Notes: generated by a model from the letters alone, not told the origin. Positions 29,489 through 39,211 are shown, counted from the first letter of the stretch. The stretch: 64,000 nucleotides of DNA from Streptomyces sp. HUAS ZL42 (GCF_040782645.1 NZ_CP160403.1:6545001-6609000), one strand, 5' to 3'. Made by a program: numbers and translations.

Positions 29489-30508
29489 TCAGGCGGTGCC
29501 GGGCGCCGAGCGGTCGCCCCGGGCGGGGCCGCTGCTGTCCCGGATGGTCAGGGTCGGGCGCAGCAGCGATACGACGTTGGTCGGCGGCCGGCCGGAATCG
29601 ACGGCTCGCAGCAGGAGTTCGACGGCCTGCTGGGCCATCTCGCGTTTGGGGAAGGTGACCGTGGTCAATGCCGGTCGGATCCGCCCGACTTGGGCGATGT
29701 CGTCGAAGCCCACGACGCTGACGTCGTCGGGAACCCGCCGCCCGGACCGGACCACCGCTTCTATGGCACCGACGGCCAGGACGTCGTGGGTGGCGAAGAT
29801 CGCCGTCAGCTCCGGATCCGCCTCCAGCGCCGCGCAGGCCGCGGCGAAGCCGCCGGCGGCGTCGTCGCTGGTGCAGGCGAACACCATGCGGTCGTCCAGC
29901 CCGTCGGCGGCGAACGCGCGGCGCAACCCCACGACGCGCGGCGTGTGCGCGGGGAGGTCGGCGATCACCGCGACCTTCCGGTGGCCGAGATCCCGCAGGT
30001 GGCACCCGGCCAGAAACCCTGCGTGCTGGTAGTCGATGGACACCACCGGCAGTGTGGTCGGCGGGTCGCCCTCCCAGGCGAACAGCGCGACCGGGAAGTT
30101 GGCCTCGGCGAGCATCGGCAGCTGCTGTTCGACGCCGTTGTCCCCGGCGACCAGCAGTGCGTCCACCGAGCGGGCAGTGAGGTTCTCCAGGTGGGCCCGG
30201 GTGTAGTCGGGATCGTCGCGCGTCGTGGCGAGCAGCAGGTTGTATCCGTGGCCGACCAGGAGGTTCTCCACCTCCTCGACCACCTCCGAATAGAACGCGT
30301 TGGCCACCGACGGCACGAACAGCCCCACCGTCGACGTGCTGCCCGTGCGCAGTGAGCGCGCCACCAGGTTCGGCTTGTAGCCGAGTTCGGCGATCGCCTT
30401 GTTCACCTTCGCCAGGGTCTCCGGCCGTACCTTCTTGCCCGAAACCACGTTGGAGACGGTCTGTTTGGTGACGCCCGCCCTCGCGGCCACATCCGCCATT
30501 GTCACCAC
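29489..30508 (-). CDS. LacI-family repressor of the galactoside operon
   Basis: A 339-residue regulator. The helix-turn-helix (MADVAARAGVTKQTVSNVVSG) is followed by a hinge helix (NLVARSLRTG) and a periplasmic-binding-like sensor (VGLFVPSVANAFYSEV; IFATHDVLAVGAIEA; DVSVVGFDDIAQVGRIRPAL). The GTG at 30508 is chosen as start because GGGGAG is 5 nt upstream; the ATG at 30526 would lie inside a palindrome. It is the first gene of the leftward operon and so probably represses itself together with the GH2 gene and importer. Confidence 0.88.
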   Translation of the reverse strand: MVTMADVAARAGVTKQTVSNVVSGKKVRPETLAKVNKAIAELGYKPNLVARSLRTGSTSTVGLFVPSVANAFYSEVVEEVENLLVGHGYNLLLATTRDDPDYTRAHLENLTARSVDALLVAGDNGVEQQLPMLAEANFPVALFAWEGDPPTTLPVVSIDYQHAGFLAGCHLRDLGHRKVAVIADLPAHTPRVVGLRRAFAADGLDDRMVFACTSDDAAGGFAAACAALEADPELTAIFATHDVLAVGAIEAVVRSGRRVPDDVSVVGFDDIAQVGRIRPALTTVTFPKREMAQQAVELLLRAVDSGRPPTNVVSLLRPTLTIRDSSGPARGDRSAPGTA

Positions 30509-30518
30509 GTAGGCTCCC

Positions 30519-30532
30519 CGAAACATTTATCG
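30519..30532 (-). promoter_or_regulatory. Candidate LacI operator
   Basis: CGATAAATGTTTCG on the minus strand is an imperfect 14-bp palindrome (5 of 7 positions symmetric). It sits just upstream of the LacI gene ribosome-binding site, a usual place for autorepression. Confidence 0.35.
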
Positions 30533-30676
30533 ATCCACGAAAGTGGCGTCAGCGTAGGGCGGTTGTCGCGGCAGGGCAAGACTTTGCGCCATGGCCGTGA
30601 TTCGGCCGTTACGGAGCACGGTGGGGGCGCCATGGGCAGGTCGTGATTGTTTTCGCGACTTGACGTGCGCGGAGCA

Positions 30677-30706
30677 TTGACGGTTCCGGAAATGCGGCAG
30701 TAACGT
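30677..30706 (+). promoter_or_regulatory. Candidate promoter for the pectin-lyase-fold enzyme
   Basis: TTGACG (30677-30682) and TAACGT (30701-30706) are separated by 18 nt. They match the vegetative Streptomyces -35/-10 pattern. A leader of about 240 nt would precede the start at 30950; the stretch 30707-30949 holds no recognisable gene. Confidence 0.45.
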
Positions 30707-30949
30707 CCCCGCCACGCCAGATCTCATGGATCGGTCAACGTGGTGCTGTTGTCACTCTGGCCCACCGCGCGCAACAACACTCGATGTCACCTTGCGCCCC
30801 GCGCTCGGTGCGTCGGGGTGGTCCTCTCGGCCGCGACGGCCCCAACGGCCGCGGTCCGGCCGCAGCATCGCGAATGCTCCGCGCCGTCTCCAGCAGGCGG
30901 CGAGCGCCTGAACAGACCTGGAAAGGTCTCGTCCGGAGGAGAGACAGGC

Positions 30950-33757
30950 ATGAACCGACCGGCCGGCGGCGACGCCGACCCGAACCCCGCCCCGGCGCGA
31001 CGCAGATCGCGCGTGAAGCGCTTCATCGCGGCCGCTGCCGGCGCCACCATCACGGCGGCGAGCCTCATGCTCACCGGCACCGTCCCCGCACACGCCGCCA
31101 CCACCGTCCACACGTACGCACCGACGGGAGTGGGAGGCGGTACGACGACGTCCCCGGACGTGGCGTCCACCAAGTACCAGGTGCAAGTCGCCGGAACGCC
31201 GGTCCAGGCTGTCCAGTACACCGCGAACCGCCACAACTTCGACATCGCGCGCTTCGCGTCGGACTCCCGGACACCGACGATCACGGTCACGCTGCCCAGC
31301 ACCACGATCGACACGGTGAACATCTATCCGGCCCGCTACTACCCGTCCGGCAGCGTCTCGGTGAGCGCGGACAAGCACACCCTGACGTTCCAGATGTCAG
31401 CCGACGCCGGGTTGAACCAAGCGATCGTGATGGTCAACGGCGACTCGACCAACGCCACGGGACAGCCCTACCTGGCGGTCATCAACGACCCTCTGGAAGA
31501 CCCGGCGCGGCGCCCGAACACCACGAGCGCACCGGACGGTTCCGGCGTCAACCTGCAGACCGGTGTCCTCAACTTCCAGGAGTTCGCCGCGAAGTACCTC
31601 GCGGCGAACCCGAACAGCGCGGCTCAGAAGGCTCCCGCCGCGACGACGAGCTCCATGGCCGGCAAGACCGTCAACGGCACCGCCATCCCCGCCGGTCAGC
31701 AAACCTCGGCCGGTAGCCTGGTGAGCGCGAGCAGCGTCAATGTGCGGTACCCGAATGTGCGGGTGATGGCCGCAGGCGACGTCACGTACGCCCTGCAGGC
31801 CGCCATCGACACCATCAAAGCCAACCCCACGGCGCTCAACACGCTCTACTTCCCGAACGGCACGTACGTGTCGTCCGGTCTCCTGGTCAACGGTCTGGAC
31901 GGCAGCAGGCTCAAGGGCGGCAAGCTGAAGATCTACACCGACGAAGGCGCCCTGCTGAAGAACCGCGTCCAGGCGTACATGGAGGCGTTCGAGCCGGCGG
32001 TCGGGATCATCCACTCGAGCAACATCGAAATCTCCGGCCGCGGCGTCTTCGACGGCAACGGCGTGGCGAACTACAACGCCCGCGGCATCGGTGACTCACA
32101 TGACGCCTACCGCAGCCAGCACCAGGGCGGCGTCATGGTCATGCACTCGTCGGACATCACGTTCAACGACACCTACGTGCGCGACGCGAAGCAGTGGAAC
32201 TATGAGACCCACAGCGCCAACAGGGTGACGTTCAACAACATCAAGGCCCTCACCCCGTACGGCCAGCCATGGATCGACGGGACGGACTTCGCGAGCGGCC
32301 AGGACATCACCGCCAACGGCGTCTTCACCCTCGGCAACGACGACGCGTTCGCCTCCGGCCACTACAACCCCAGCGACGGATTCACCCCGCTGGCCCCCGG
32401 CGTGTGGAACAACTTCCAGCTCGGCACCTCCACGCCCGACGTCCAGGGCTATGTCAACGCGGTAGGCGCCCACGACACCGTCGCCGACGAGCTCGGGTTC
32501 GACAACTACCACTGGGACAACCAGGACTCGAAGAACATCTCGGTCAGCAACACGCTGAACTGGTCCGTCGGTGCCGGCAACTCGATCCGAATCGGATGGA
32601 ATTCGTACGGATACCGGCTCAACAACTACACGTTCGACAACTTCAACTCCGTGTCGGCGCCGGCCGGCGGCATCTTCACGCAGAACAGCCCCAAACCGTA
32701 CCCGCGCATCTCGAGCATCGTGATAAAGAACAGCTCGTTCGACACCTCCCGGTACACGTCGGGACCGATCAGGCTCAACGGCGGCAACGGGTCCACCCAG
32801 ACCATCACCGCCGACGATCAGGCGACCTACGGGCTCGCCCCCAACCCCGACGGGTCGGGCACCACGTACACGTACACCAAGACCCCGATCAGCACCTTCA
32901 AACTCGACAACGTGTGGTTCTCGCAGCAGAAGACGAACAGCAGCCCGTTGAACGGCGCCACGAACGTGACGCTGAACAACCTCCGCGTCGCCGGCCAACT
33001 CGTCAGATACACCAGCCAGTTCCCGCTGACGACGAGCGGGATCGGCACGCTGACCACCACCTACACGGACGCGAACGGCCAGACCCAGAACGTCAAGGCC
33101 GGCGCCCTCACCAGCGGCGACACCTGGGTGGGTGCGTGGTGGGGCGACCAGACCAAGAACAACTCCTCGGACCTGACCCTCATCACCCGCAACACCGGGG
33201 TCGGCCTGATGGGCGAGCAGTACACCACAGGATCCGGGGACGGAAAGCTCTCCTACATCCAGTTCCCCCTCAACAGCCTCACCAAGGCACCGAGCCAGGC
33301 GACACTCCATCTCACCTACGTCGGCCACCGCTATTCGTCGGTCCCGTCGACTGACACCGACCAACTCCTCGTGCAACCCGTCAGCGACACCACGTGCACC
33401 GGCGGCGGCACGTCCTGCCCTATCAACACGATGACCTGGCAGAACCGGCCGAGCTTCACCGCCACGACCTCCTCCGTCGCCAAGTCGGCCACCTTCACCC
33501 TTGGTTCGACCCTCATCCCCGAGGGCGGCGGTACCCACCAGGGCAACGCCATCGACGGCCGCGACATCACCGTCGACATCACCGCCTTCGTCCAGAACGC
33601 TTACGCGGCCAACCAGTCCACGCTCCTGCTCGCCGTCTGCAACGCGGGGGGCACGAACCACGAGCTCCGCTTCGTCAGCTCGGAAGGCGCCACCGGCTCC
33701 GGGAAGCTCACCAACGGGACCGCCGAGATGGCGCCCGGGGTGACCGTGACCCCGTAG
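30950..33757 (+). CDS. Secreted pectin-lyase-fold (GH28/GH49-like) hydrolase with C-terminal CBM96-like domain
   Basis: A 935-residue exported protein. A twin-arginine-poor, basic N-region (RRRSRVKRF) precedes a signal helix ending PAHAAT. Residues 40-180 form a beta-sandwich (HTYAPTGVGG to YLAVINDP) like the N-domain of GH49-type enzymes. The beta-helix (about 250-690) shows LYFPNGTYVSSG, ISGRGVFDGNG, GNDDAFASGH and GNSIRIGWNSYG. The paired Asp in NDDAF is a plausible catalytic site for GH28/GH49 hydrolases. The last 190 residues look like a DNRLRE/CBM96-type domain (LHLTYVGHRYSS, ITAFVQNAYAANQSTLLLAV). GGAGGAGAG lies 8 nt or more upstream of the ATG. Exact family and substrate are uncertain. 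Confidence 0.75.
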   Translation: MNRPAGGDADPNPAPARRRSRVKRFIAAAAGATITAASLMLTGTVPAHAATTVHTYAPTGVGGGTTTSPDVASTKYQVQVAGTPVQAVQYTANRHNFDIARFASDSRTPTITVTLPSTTIDTVNIYPARYYPSGSVSVSADKHTLTFQMSADAGLNQAIVMVNGDSTNATGQPYLAVINDPLEDPARRPNTTSAPDGSGVNLQTGVLNFQEFAAKYLAANPNSAAQKAPAATTSSMAGKTVNGTAIPAGQQTSAGSLVSASSVNVRYPNVRVMAAGDVTYALQAAIDTIKANPTALNTLYFPNGTYVSSGLLVNGLDGSRLKGGKLKIYTDEGALLKNRVQAYMEAFEPAVGIIHSSNIEISGRGVFDGNGVANYNARGIGDSHDAYRSQHQGGVMVMHSSDITFNDTYVRDAKQWNYETHSANRVTFNNIKALTPYGQPWIDGTDFASGQDITANGVFTLGNDDAFASGHYNPSDGFTPLAPGVWNNFQLGTSTPDVQGYVNAVGAHDTVADELGFDNYHWDNQDSKNISVSNTLNWSVGAGNSIRIGWNSYGYRLNNYTFDNFNSVSAPAGGIFTQNSPKPYPRISSIVIKNSSFDTSRYTSGPIRLNGGNGSTQTITADDQATYGLAPNPDGSGTTYTYTKTPISTFKLDNVWFSQQKTNSSPLNGATNVTLNNLRVAGQLVRYTSQFPLTTSGIGTLTTTYTDANGQTQNVKAGALTSGDTWVGAWWGDQTKNNSSDLTLITRNTGVGLMGEQYTTGSGDGKLSYIQFPLNSLTKAPSQATLHLTYVGHRYSSVPSTDTDQLLVQPVSDTTCTGGGTSCPINTMTWQNRPSFTATTSSVAKSATFTLGSTLIPEGGGTHQGNAIDGRDITVDITAFVQNAYAANQSTLLLAVCNAGGTNHELRFVSSEGATGSGKLTNGTAEMAPGVTVTP

Positions 33758-33763
33758 ACACTC

Positions 33764-33798
33764 GAGGCCGGTCCGTCCCCGCGGGACGGGCCGGCCTC
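33764..33798 (+). terminator. Terminator between the two secreted hydrolases
   Basis: GAGGCCGG and CCGGCCTC pair, continued by CCGTCCC/GGGACGG around a CGC loop with one bulge. It starts 7 nt after the stop codon. Confidence 0.85.
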
Positions 33799-33932
33799 AG
33801 CCGTCCCGTTCTGCCGTCGACGGCTGATGCAGCCACCGCATGTCTGACAAAGCGCTGTTGTTCACCACCGCACCCGCACCGGTGGCACCCCTGTGCCCAG
33901 TTGTACTCACCGTCCGACAACGGAGTCGACCC

Positions 33933-36830
33933 ATGCCACTGCCCGACCTTCCCCTCAACCGTCGGCGTTTCCTCACCACGGCCGCCCTCGCCGCCGGCGC
34001 CGCGGCCCTGCCCGGCTTCGTCTTCGCCTCCCAGGCCGCCGCGGCCGTACCGCCCCAGGTCACCCTGCCCGACCGCGGCATCTGGGACAACGCCACCGCC
34101 TCCGCCTGGACCGACGGGTTCCTGAGCGGAAACGGCGAGTACGGGGCCGTCTACCACGGGGCGCCGACGCTCGAGAAGATGATCTTCAATCATCACCGGT
34201 TCGTGCTGCCCAACGGCAGCCGGAGCGTCATGCCCCCCGTGATCTCGCCGTATCTCGAGACCGCCCGGGACCAGGCGCTGGCCGGCGACTACTCCGGTGC
34301 CTCCACGACCTTCGCCCACGGCTGGAGCCTGCGCTGGACCCAGAGCTTCCACCCCGGCTACGAACTCCAGCTCAGCACCCCGGGCATGACCACCGTCAAC
34401 GACTTCGCCCGCATCACCGACTTCCGCACCGGCGAGATCACCCACACCTGGACCGACCAGTACGGCACCTGGAAGCGCCACGTCTTCGTCTCCCGCGCCG
34501 ACCAGGTCATCGTCCACGAGCTGCTGCCTGCCACCGGCCGCACCGTGGACACCACCATCAGCGTCAACACCGCTCTCGCGGGCGTGCCGACCAGAGTGTC
34601 CTTCTCCACCACCGCCACCGTCACCAGCGGCGACGGCTACCTGAACCTGCGCGGCACCTACCCCTCCGGCGGTGCCTACGGCTACGAGGGCGTCACCCGC
34701 GTCGTGGTCTCCGGCAGCGGCTCCTCCGTCACCGCCGACGGACAGACCCTGGTGGTCGCCAAGGCCACCAAGGTGCTGCTGCTGACCAAGCTCGGCCGCT
34801 ACGAGACCTCCACCGGCTGGAACAGCCGGCCCCTGCAGACCGCCCTCGCCGCGCTGACGGCCGACTACGCCACCCTCCTGGGCCGCCACGCACCGAAGCA
34901 CCAGGCCATGTACGACCGCTCCAGCATCGACCTCGACGTCTCCGCCGCCGACCGCCGGCTGGCCACCAGCGAGCTCATAGCCCGCCAGAACAGCAACGCG
35001 TCCGTCATCGACGTCGCACTGCTGGAGCGGATGTACGACTCCGGCCGCTATCTCTTCATCAGTTCCAGTGGTGTCCTGCCACCACGCCTGACCGGCATCT
35101 GGACGGGCACCTGGAACGGCTCCTGGGCCGACGACTTCACCACCGACGCCAACATCAACCTGCAGGTCGCCGGCGGCAACATCCTCGACCTCACCGACGC
35201 CATGCAGGGCTACTTCGACCTGATCCTCGGACAGCTGCAGCACTGGCGCGACAACGCCACCAACCTCTACGCCGCCCGCGGCTTCCTCGCCCCGTCCCGG
35301 ACCGACGGCGAGTACGGGCACATGCTGCACTTCAACAGCGGCAGCTTCCCCGGCGAGGCCTGGACCGGCGGCGCCGACTGGCTGCTCTACCCGCTTCTGG
35401 AGTACTACCAGGTCACCGGCGACAGCGTCTTCCTGAAGAACAAGCTCGGCCCGGCCCTGATGGAACTGGCCCTGTTCTACGAGGACTTCCTCACCCGCAC
35501 CGACTCCAGCGGCAAGGCCGTCTTCGTCCCCTCCTACTCCATGGAGAACACCCCGCTCAGCACCGGCCAGGCGTTCTCCATCAACGCCACCGGCGACATC
35601 ATGGCCGGCCGGCACGCCCTCCAGGCCGCGATCGACGCGGCCAACACCCTCGGCCTGGAGCAGGGCAGCGGCCAGGGCGTGCAACGCTGGACCGCCCTGC
35701 TCGCGAAGCTGCCCGACTACACCGTCAACAGCGACGGGGCGCTCGCCGAGTGGTCCTGGCCGGGCCTGACCGACCGCTACAACCACCGGCACGTCCAGCA
35801 CCTGTACGGCGCCTGGCCGCTGCACGAGATCAACCCCGAGGACAAGCCCGACCTGGTCAAGTACGCCCGCACGGCCCTGGACAAGCGAGTCGACCAGAAT
35901 TATTCCGCCCACGGCAGCCTCCACCGGGCGCTGGCCCGCGCCCGCCTGAAGGACGGCCCCGGCGTCTACGGCAACCTGCTGAAGATCTACGGCAAGAACA
36001 TGGTGTGGCGGAGTCTGATGACCTCCCACAACCCCAACCTGGACATCTACAACTGCGACGCCGCCAACACCATCCCCGCCGTCCTCGGCGAAGCACTCGT
36101 CTACACCCGCCCCGGTGTCCTTGAGATCCTCCCCGCCCTGCCCGATCAGCTCACGAAGGGCACCATCAACGGCGTCCGCGGCCGCAACCGCATCACCATC
36201 CAGTCGCTGTCCTGGGACACGGCGGCCCGCACGGCCACCGTCACGCTCACCTCCGACACCGACCAGAACATCACCTTCATCTGCCGGCGCGGCATCACAT
36301 CCATCAGCACCGGCGCGACGGTCACCACGTCGTCGCTGGGCAACCACGCCCGCATCGTGTCGCTGACCGCAGGAACGAGCACCACGATCACGATCGGCCT
36401 GCTGACCGGCCCCTTCAAGCTGGTCAACCGCAAGAGCGGCAAGGTCATGGACGTCTCCGGCTCCTCCACCTCCGACGGCGGGCCCGTCATCCAGTACACG
36501 TGGTCCGGCAGCGCCAACCAACAGTGGAAGCTGCTCCCCGAGCACGACGGGTCCTACCGCCTGTCCAACGTCAACAGCGGCAAGGTGCTCGACGTCCCGG
36601 GCAGCTCCACCAGCGCCGGCACAGCCCTGGACCAGTGGTCGGACACCAACGACACCATCCAGTGGTGGAAGCTCGTTCCAGCGGCCACCAGCGGCTACTA
36701 CCGCCTCGTCAACGTCAGAAGCGGGCTGTGCGCGGACGTGCAGAGTGGATCCACCGCCGACGGCGCCAAGGTCATCCAGTGGCCCGCCAACGGCGGCTCC
36801 AACCAGGAATGGCAGCCAGTGGGGCTGTGA
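33933..36830 (+). CDS. Tat-exported GH95-like alpha-L-fucosidase with ricin-type lectin domain
   Basis: A 965-residue enzyme. The N-terminus has a twin-arginine signal (NRRRFLTTAALAAG, cleaved after SQAAAA). The GH95 fold spans about residues 45-810. Positions matching the catalytic residues known from bifidobacterial AfcA are visible: Asn407 and Asn409 (TTDANINLQ), Glu538 (PSYSMENTP) and Asp709 (IYNCDAANT). The usual IDGNFG segment is altered to NCDAANT, so this is a divergent branch and could be an alpha-L-galactosidase. A beta-trefoil (about 825-965) carries QxW repeats (NQQW, NQEW). GGAG lies 7 nt before the ATG at 33933. Together with the beta-helix proteins and the fucose operon it supports fucoside release outside the cell. 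Confidence 0.85.
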   Translation: MPLPDLPLNRRRFLTTAALAAGAAALPGFVFASQAAAAVPPQVTLPDRGIWDNATASAWTDGFLSGNGEYGAVYHGAPTLEKMIFNHHRFVLPNGSRSVMPPVISPYLETARDQALAGDYSGASTTFAHGWSLRWTQSFHPGYELQLSTPGMTTVNDFARITDFRTGEITHTWTDQYGTWKRHVFVSRADQVIVHELLPATGRTVDTTISVNTALAGVPTRVSFSTTATVTSGDGYLNLRGTYPSGGAYGYEGVTRVVVSGSGSSVTADGQTLVVAKATKVLLLTKLGRYETSTGWNSRPLQTALAALTADYATLLGRHAPKHQAMYDRSSIDLDVSAADRRLATSELIARQNSNASVIDVALLERMYDSGRYLFISSSGVLPPRLTGIWTGTWNGSWADDFTTDANINLQVAGGNILDLTDAMQGYFDLILGQLQHWRDNATNLYAARGFLAPSRTDGEYGHMLHFNSGSFPGEAWTGGADWLLYPLLEYYQVTGDSVFLKNKLGPALMELALFYEDFLTRTDSSGKAVFVPSYSMENTPLSTGQAFSINATGDIMAGRHALQAAIDAANTLGLEQGSGQGVQRWTALLAKLPDYTVNSDGALAEWSWPGLTDRYNHRHVQHLYGAWPLHEINPEDKPDLVKYARTALDKRVDQNYSAHGSLHRALARARLKDGPGVYGNLLKIYGKNMVWRSLMTSHNPNLDIYNCDAANTIPAVLGEALVYTRPGVLEILPALPDQLTKGTINGVRGRNRITIQSLSWDTAARTATVTLTSDTDQNITFICRRGITSISTGATVTTSSLGNHARIVSLTAGTSTTITIGLLTGPFKLVNRKSGKVMDVSGSSTSDGGPVIQYTWSGSANQQWKLLPEHDGSYRLSNVNSGKVLDVPGSSTSAGTALDQWSDTNDTIQWWKLVPAATSGYYRLVNVRSGLCADVQSGSTADGAKVIQWPANGGSNQEWQPVGL

Positions 36831-36848
36831 CGGCCCTGGGCACGTGAC

Positions 36849-36872
36849 CGGCGGCGATCCGACTCGCCGCCG
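36849..36872 (+). terminator. Terminator after the GH95 gene
   Basis: A 9-bp stem (CGGCGGCGA pairing with TCGCCGCCG) with a 6-nt loop begins 18 nt after the stop. No U-tract follows. Confidence 0.65.
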
Positions 36873-36959
36873 CGGCCTGGCTCCGGCATCACAGGATGGC
36901 CAGGTGGCGGCCGGACAACGGCACGGGCCGACTGGCTGGTAGTCATGACCGCGATGCTC

Positions 36960-37197
36960 AAGGGCGGTTCGATGCAGCGGTAGCGACGGATCGTGACATG
37001 AAGGATCGTGGCCGTCACCCGAGTGGCTCGTGCGCCAGCCGCCGGGTCACGGTGTCACGCGGTGTGCCTTGGCAATCGCAGAGGTGGCACCGCTGATCGG
37101 ACTCGACGACCCGGCACGCCAGAACCGCACGATCCGTGGTGAGTCGCTGGCCGGTGACTTCGGGCCCAAGCTCGTCAAGGCGGCAGAACGTAGTCAT
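36960..37197 (-). mobile_element. ISL3-family transposase remnant
   Basis: The translation from the ATG at 37197 shows MTTFCRLDELGPEVTGQRL, a cysteine-rich segment (CRVVESDQRCHLCDCQG) and RDTVTRRLAHEPLG. After a frameshift ILHVTIRRYRC follows. This order is the N-terminal zinc-binding region of ISL3-type transposases. The catalytic part is absent. Nearby sequence to 37380 holds no credible gene. Confidence 0.65.
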
Positions 37198-37338
37198 GTC
37201 GGCGTGGGCGAAGGGAACCCCGCGGGAGACCTCGACGCCTACCCGGCCACCGACGCGGAGCGAGCTGCCACCGCCGGTGGACACAAGTTCCTGACGGTTG
37301 ATGATCTGAAGTCAACCAGGGAGGTGAATCGTTCCGTG

Positions 37339-37373
37339 TCGGCCCCGGTCGCACCAAGGGGGACCGGGGCCGA
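37339..37373 (-). terminator. Terminator downstream of the aldo/keto reductase
   Basis: A perfect 12-bp stem (TCGGCCCCGGTC pairing with GACCGGGGCCGA) closes an 11-nt loop. It lies 54 nt beyond the stop of the leftward gene. Confidence 0.75.
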
Positions 37374-37426
37374 GACTTGAACGGTGGGTTCGGTCGTGGC
37401 TTGTGGGCCGTTCAGTTCTGGGGCAT

Positions 37427-38299
37427 TCAGCGGCCGATGCCGTCCAGTTCGGTCAAGTCCTCATGGGAGAGGGAGAGTCCCGCGCCGGCGATGTTCTCGC
37501 GCAGGTGTGCCGTCGATGACGTGCCGGGGATGAGCATGATGTTCGGTGATCGCTGCAGCAGCCAGGCCAGCGCGACGGACATCGGTGTCGCCTTCATTCG
37601 AGCGGCGACCGCCGAGAGCGCGGAGGACTGCAGTGGGGTAAAGCCCCCGAGGGGGAAGAAGGGCACGTACGCGACGCCGTCGGTGGCGAGCCGGTCGATG
37701 AGCTTGTCGTCGTGGCGGTGGGCGAGGTTGTACATGTTCTGCACGCACACGATCGGCGCGATGCTCTGTGCCTCGGTGACCTGCTCCTCGGTGGCGTTGC
37801 TGACCCCGAGGTGGCGGATCAGGCCCTGCTGCCGGAGTTCGACGAGCGTCTCGAACGCCTCGGCGAGCGAGCCGGGCTGGGGACCTTCGGCGTTGCCGAG
37901 TCGGAGGTTGACCAGATCGAGTACGTCGAGCCGGAGGGACGTGAGGTTGTCGTGGACCTGGCGGCGCAGATCTTCGGGACGCCGGGCCGTGGGCCAGCCA
38001 CCCTGTGCGTCGCGGGTCGCGCCCACCTTGGTCACGATGCGCAGCGACTCGGGATAGGGGTGCAGTGCCTCGCGGATCAACTCGTTGGTGACCCGCGGCC
38101 CGTAGGCATCGCTGGTGTCGATGTGGGTGACACCGAGATCGACCGCTTCCCGCAGAACGGCCAGGGCACCCTCGCGATCGGCCGGCGGCCCCATCACCCA
38201 CGGGCCGGCCAGTTGCATGGCGCCGTAGCCGAACCGGGTGACGGTCAGGTCACCCAGAGGCCAGGTGCCGCCGGGAAGAGAGAGGGAGGGTGTGCTCAT
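37427..38299 (-). CDS. Aldo/keto reductase (YdbC/oxidoreductase type)
   Basis: A 290-residue aldo/keto reductase that reduces an unknown aldehyde or ketone with NADPH. The start at 38299 (MSTPSLSLPGG) fits the family length; the 38 residues further upstream have no similarity. The tetrad residues are visible as HIDTSDAYGP (D, Y) and VTKVG (K); the His position is replaced by an Asn-type segment (DLVNLRLGN), as in some members. The C-terminal cofactor loop is LIPGTSSTAHLRENI. It is divergent from an HxlR regulator, with a perfect palindrome between, so redox or aldehyde-stress control is likely. Confidence 0.85.
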   Translation of the reverse strand: MSTPSLSLPGGTWPLGDLTVTRFGYGAMQLAGPWVMGPPADREGALAVLREAVDLGVTHIDTSDAYGPRVTNELIREALHPYPESLRIVTKVGATRDAQGGWPTARRPEDLRRQVHDNLTSLRLDVLDLVNLRLGNAEGPQPGSLAEAFETLVELRQQGLIRHLGVSNATEEQVTEAQSIAPIVCVQNMYNLAHRHDDKLIDRLATDGVAYVPFFPLGGFTPLQSSALSAVAARMKATPMSVALAWLLQRSPNIMLIPGTSSTAHLRENIAGAGLSLSHEDLTELDGIGR

Positions 38300-38367
38300 C
38301 TCGTTGCCTTTCGTCGTGCACTTGAGGGGTGGCGCCTGCTGCCTCCATGCATCAGCATCGGAGAGAA

Positions 38368-38384
38368 ACTTCCTGTCAGGAAGT
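38368..38384. promoter_or_regulatory. Palindromic operator between the aldo/keto reductase and the HxlR gene
   Basis: ACTTCCTGTCAGGAAGT is a perfect palindrome with 8-bp arms around one central base. It lies between two divergent starts, 48 nt before HxlR and 69 nt before the reductase. It is the expected site for the HxlR protein. Confidence 0.65.
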
Positions 38385-38431
38385 AGGCACTTCGGAGTGC
38401 GTAACCCACCCATTGGTGAGAGGTGTGATCA

Positions 38432-38878
38432 GTGACGACGATGAAGGCGGCCCAGAAGAGGGCTCAGGCCAAGGTGGAGTACAACGCGTTCCTGGCAGCA
38501 TGCCCCAGCCGTCAGCTGCTCGACCGAATCTCGGACAAGTGGGTCGTCCTGATCCTGTGTGCGCTGGGCGGCGACAACGGTTCCGGCCGGCCTGGTGCAG
38601 CACACGCAGACGCTCCGAAGGCGATGCGTTACTCCGAGATCTCTCGTCTTCTGGCCGGGGTCAGCCAGAAGATGCTGACCCAGACACTACGGTCGCTGGA
38701 GCAAGATGGATTGCTCACCCGCACCGTGACGCCAACTGTCCCTGTCACCGTCTCCTACGAGCTGACCGACCTCGGCCTCTCGCTCCACCACATGACGCGC
38801 GGGCTCAGGAACTGGGCGCAGACACACATGGCCCAGGTCCTCGCAAACCGCGAGAACTACGACGTTCGCACCCCCTGA
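38432..38878 (+). CDS. HxlR-family winged-helix regulator
   Basis: A 148-residue regulator of the MarR-like HxlR family. CPSRQLLDRISDKWVVLIL carries the N-terminal cysteine that senses thiol-reactive compounds in characterised members. The winged helix follows (MRYSEISRLLAGVSQKMLTQ, then LRSLEQDGLLTRTV). An insertion of about 18 residues (GDNGSGRPGAAHADAPK) separates helix 1 from the recognition region. The GTG at 38432 fits. It is divergent from the reductase it likely controls. Confidence 0.85.
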   Translation: MTTMKAAQKRAQAKVEYNAFLAACPSRQLLDRISDKWVVLILCALGGDNGSGRPGAAHADAPKAMRYSEISRLLAGVSQKMLTQTLRSLEQDGLLTRTVTPTVPVTVSYELTDLGLSLHHMTRGLRNWAQTHMAQVLANRENYDVRTP

Positions 38879-38944
38879 CGACTCACATCCAGCCGTCCAA
38901 CGACTCCAAACTCTCGGCGCTACACCCTCAACTGCGAAGAGCCG

Positions 38945-39120
38945 GTATCTGGGGACGCGGTGAGCGGTCTGGAGGTGGGGGAAGGCTCACTCACCGCCGT
39001 GCTGCACGGTACGACGCCCACAAGGTGGAGCTCACCCTCGGCGAGGACGAGGGGCTCTCGGGGTGGTGCGACTGCCCGTACGGGCAGGAGGGCAACTTCT
39101 GCAAGCACTGTGCGGGATAG
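38945..39120 (+). pseudogene. SWIM zinc-finger protein fragment
   Basis: DAVSGLEVGEGSLTAVLHGT in one frame is followed, after a one-base loss, by DAHKVELTLGEDEG and GWCDCPYGQEGNFCKHC in another. This is the SWIM zinc motif (CxC...CxH) of a protein normally several hundred residues long. It stops at 39120, directly before a BlaI-type operator. Clearly non-functional. Confidence 0.7.
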
Positions 39121-39211
39121 TTCGCGGCGAGCAGAAGCGGCTGCTCATCGGCACCTCCCGGCGACGAGGCTGGAAGGGGGCTTGTTGAGCGATCACGTTC
39201 CAGGAGAGACT

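Noticed and set aside
37030-37380. A 116-residue open frame opposite the ISL3 remnant
   Set aside because: No similarity or ribosome site is seen, and its sequence is explained by the transposase remnant and a terminator.
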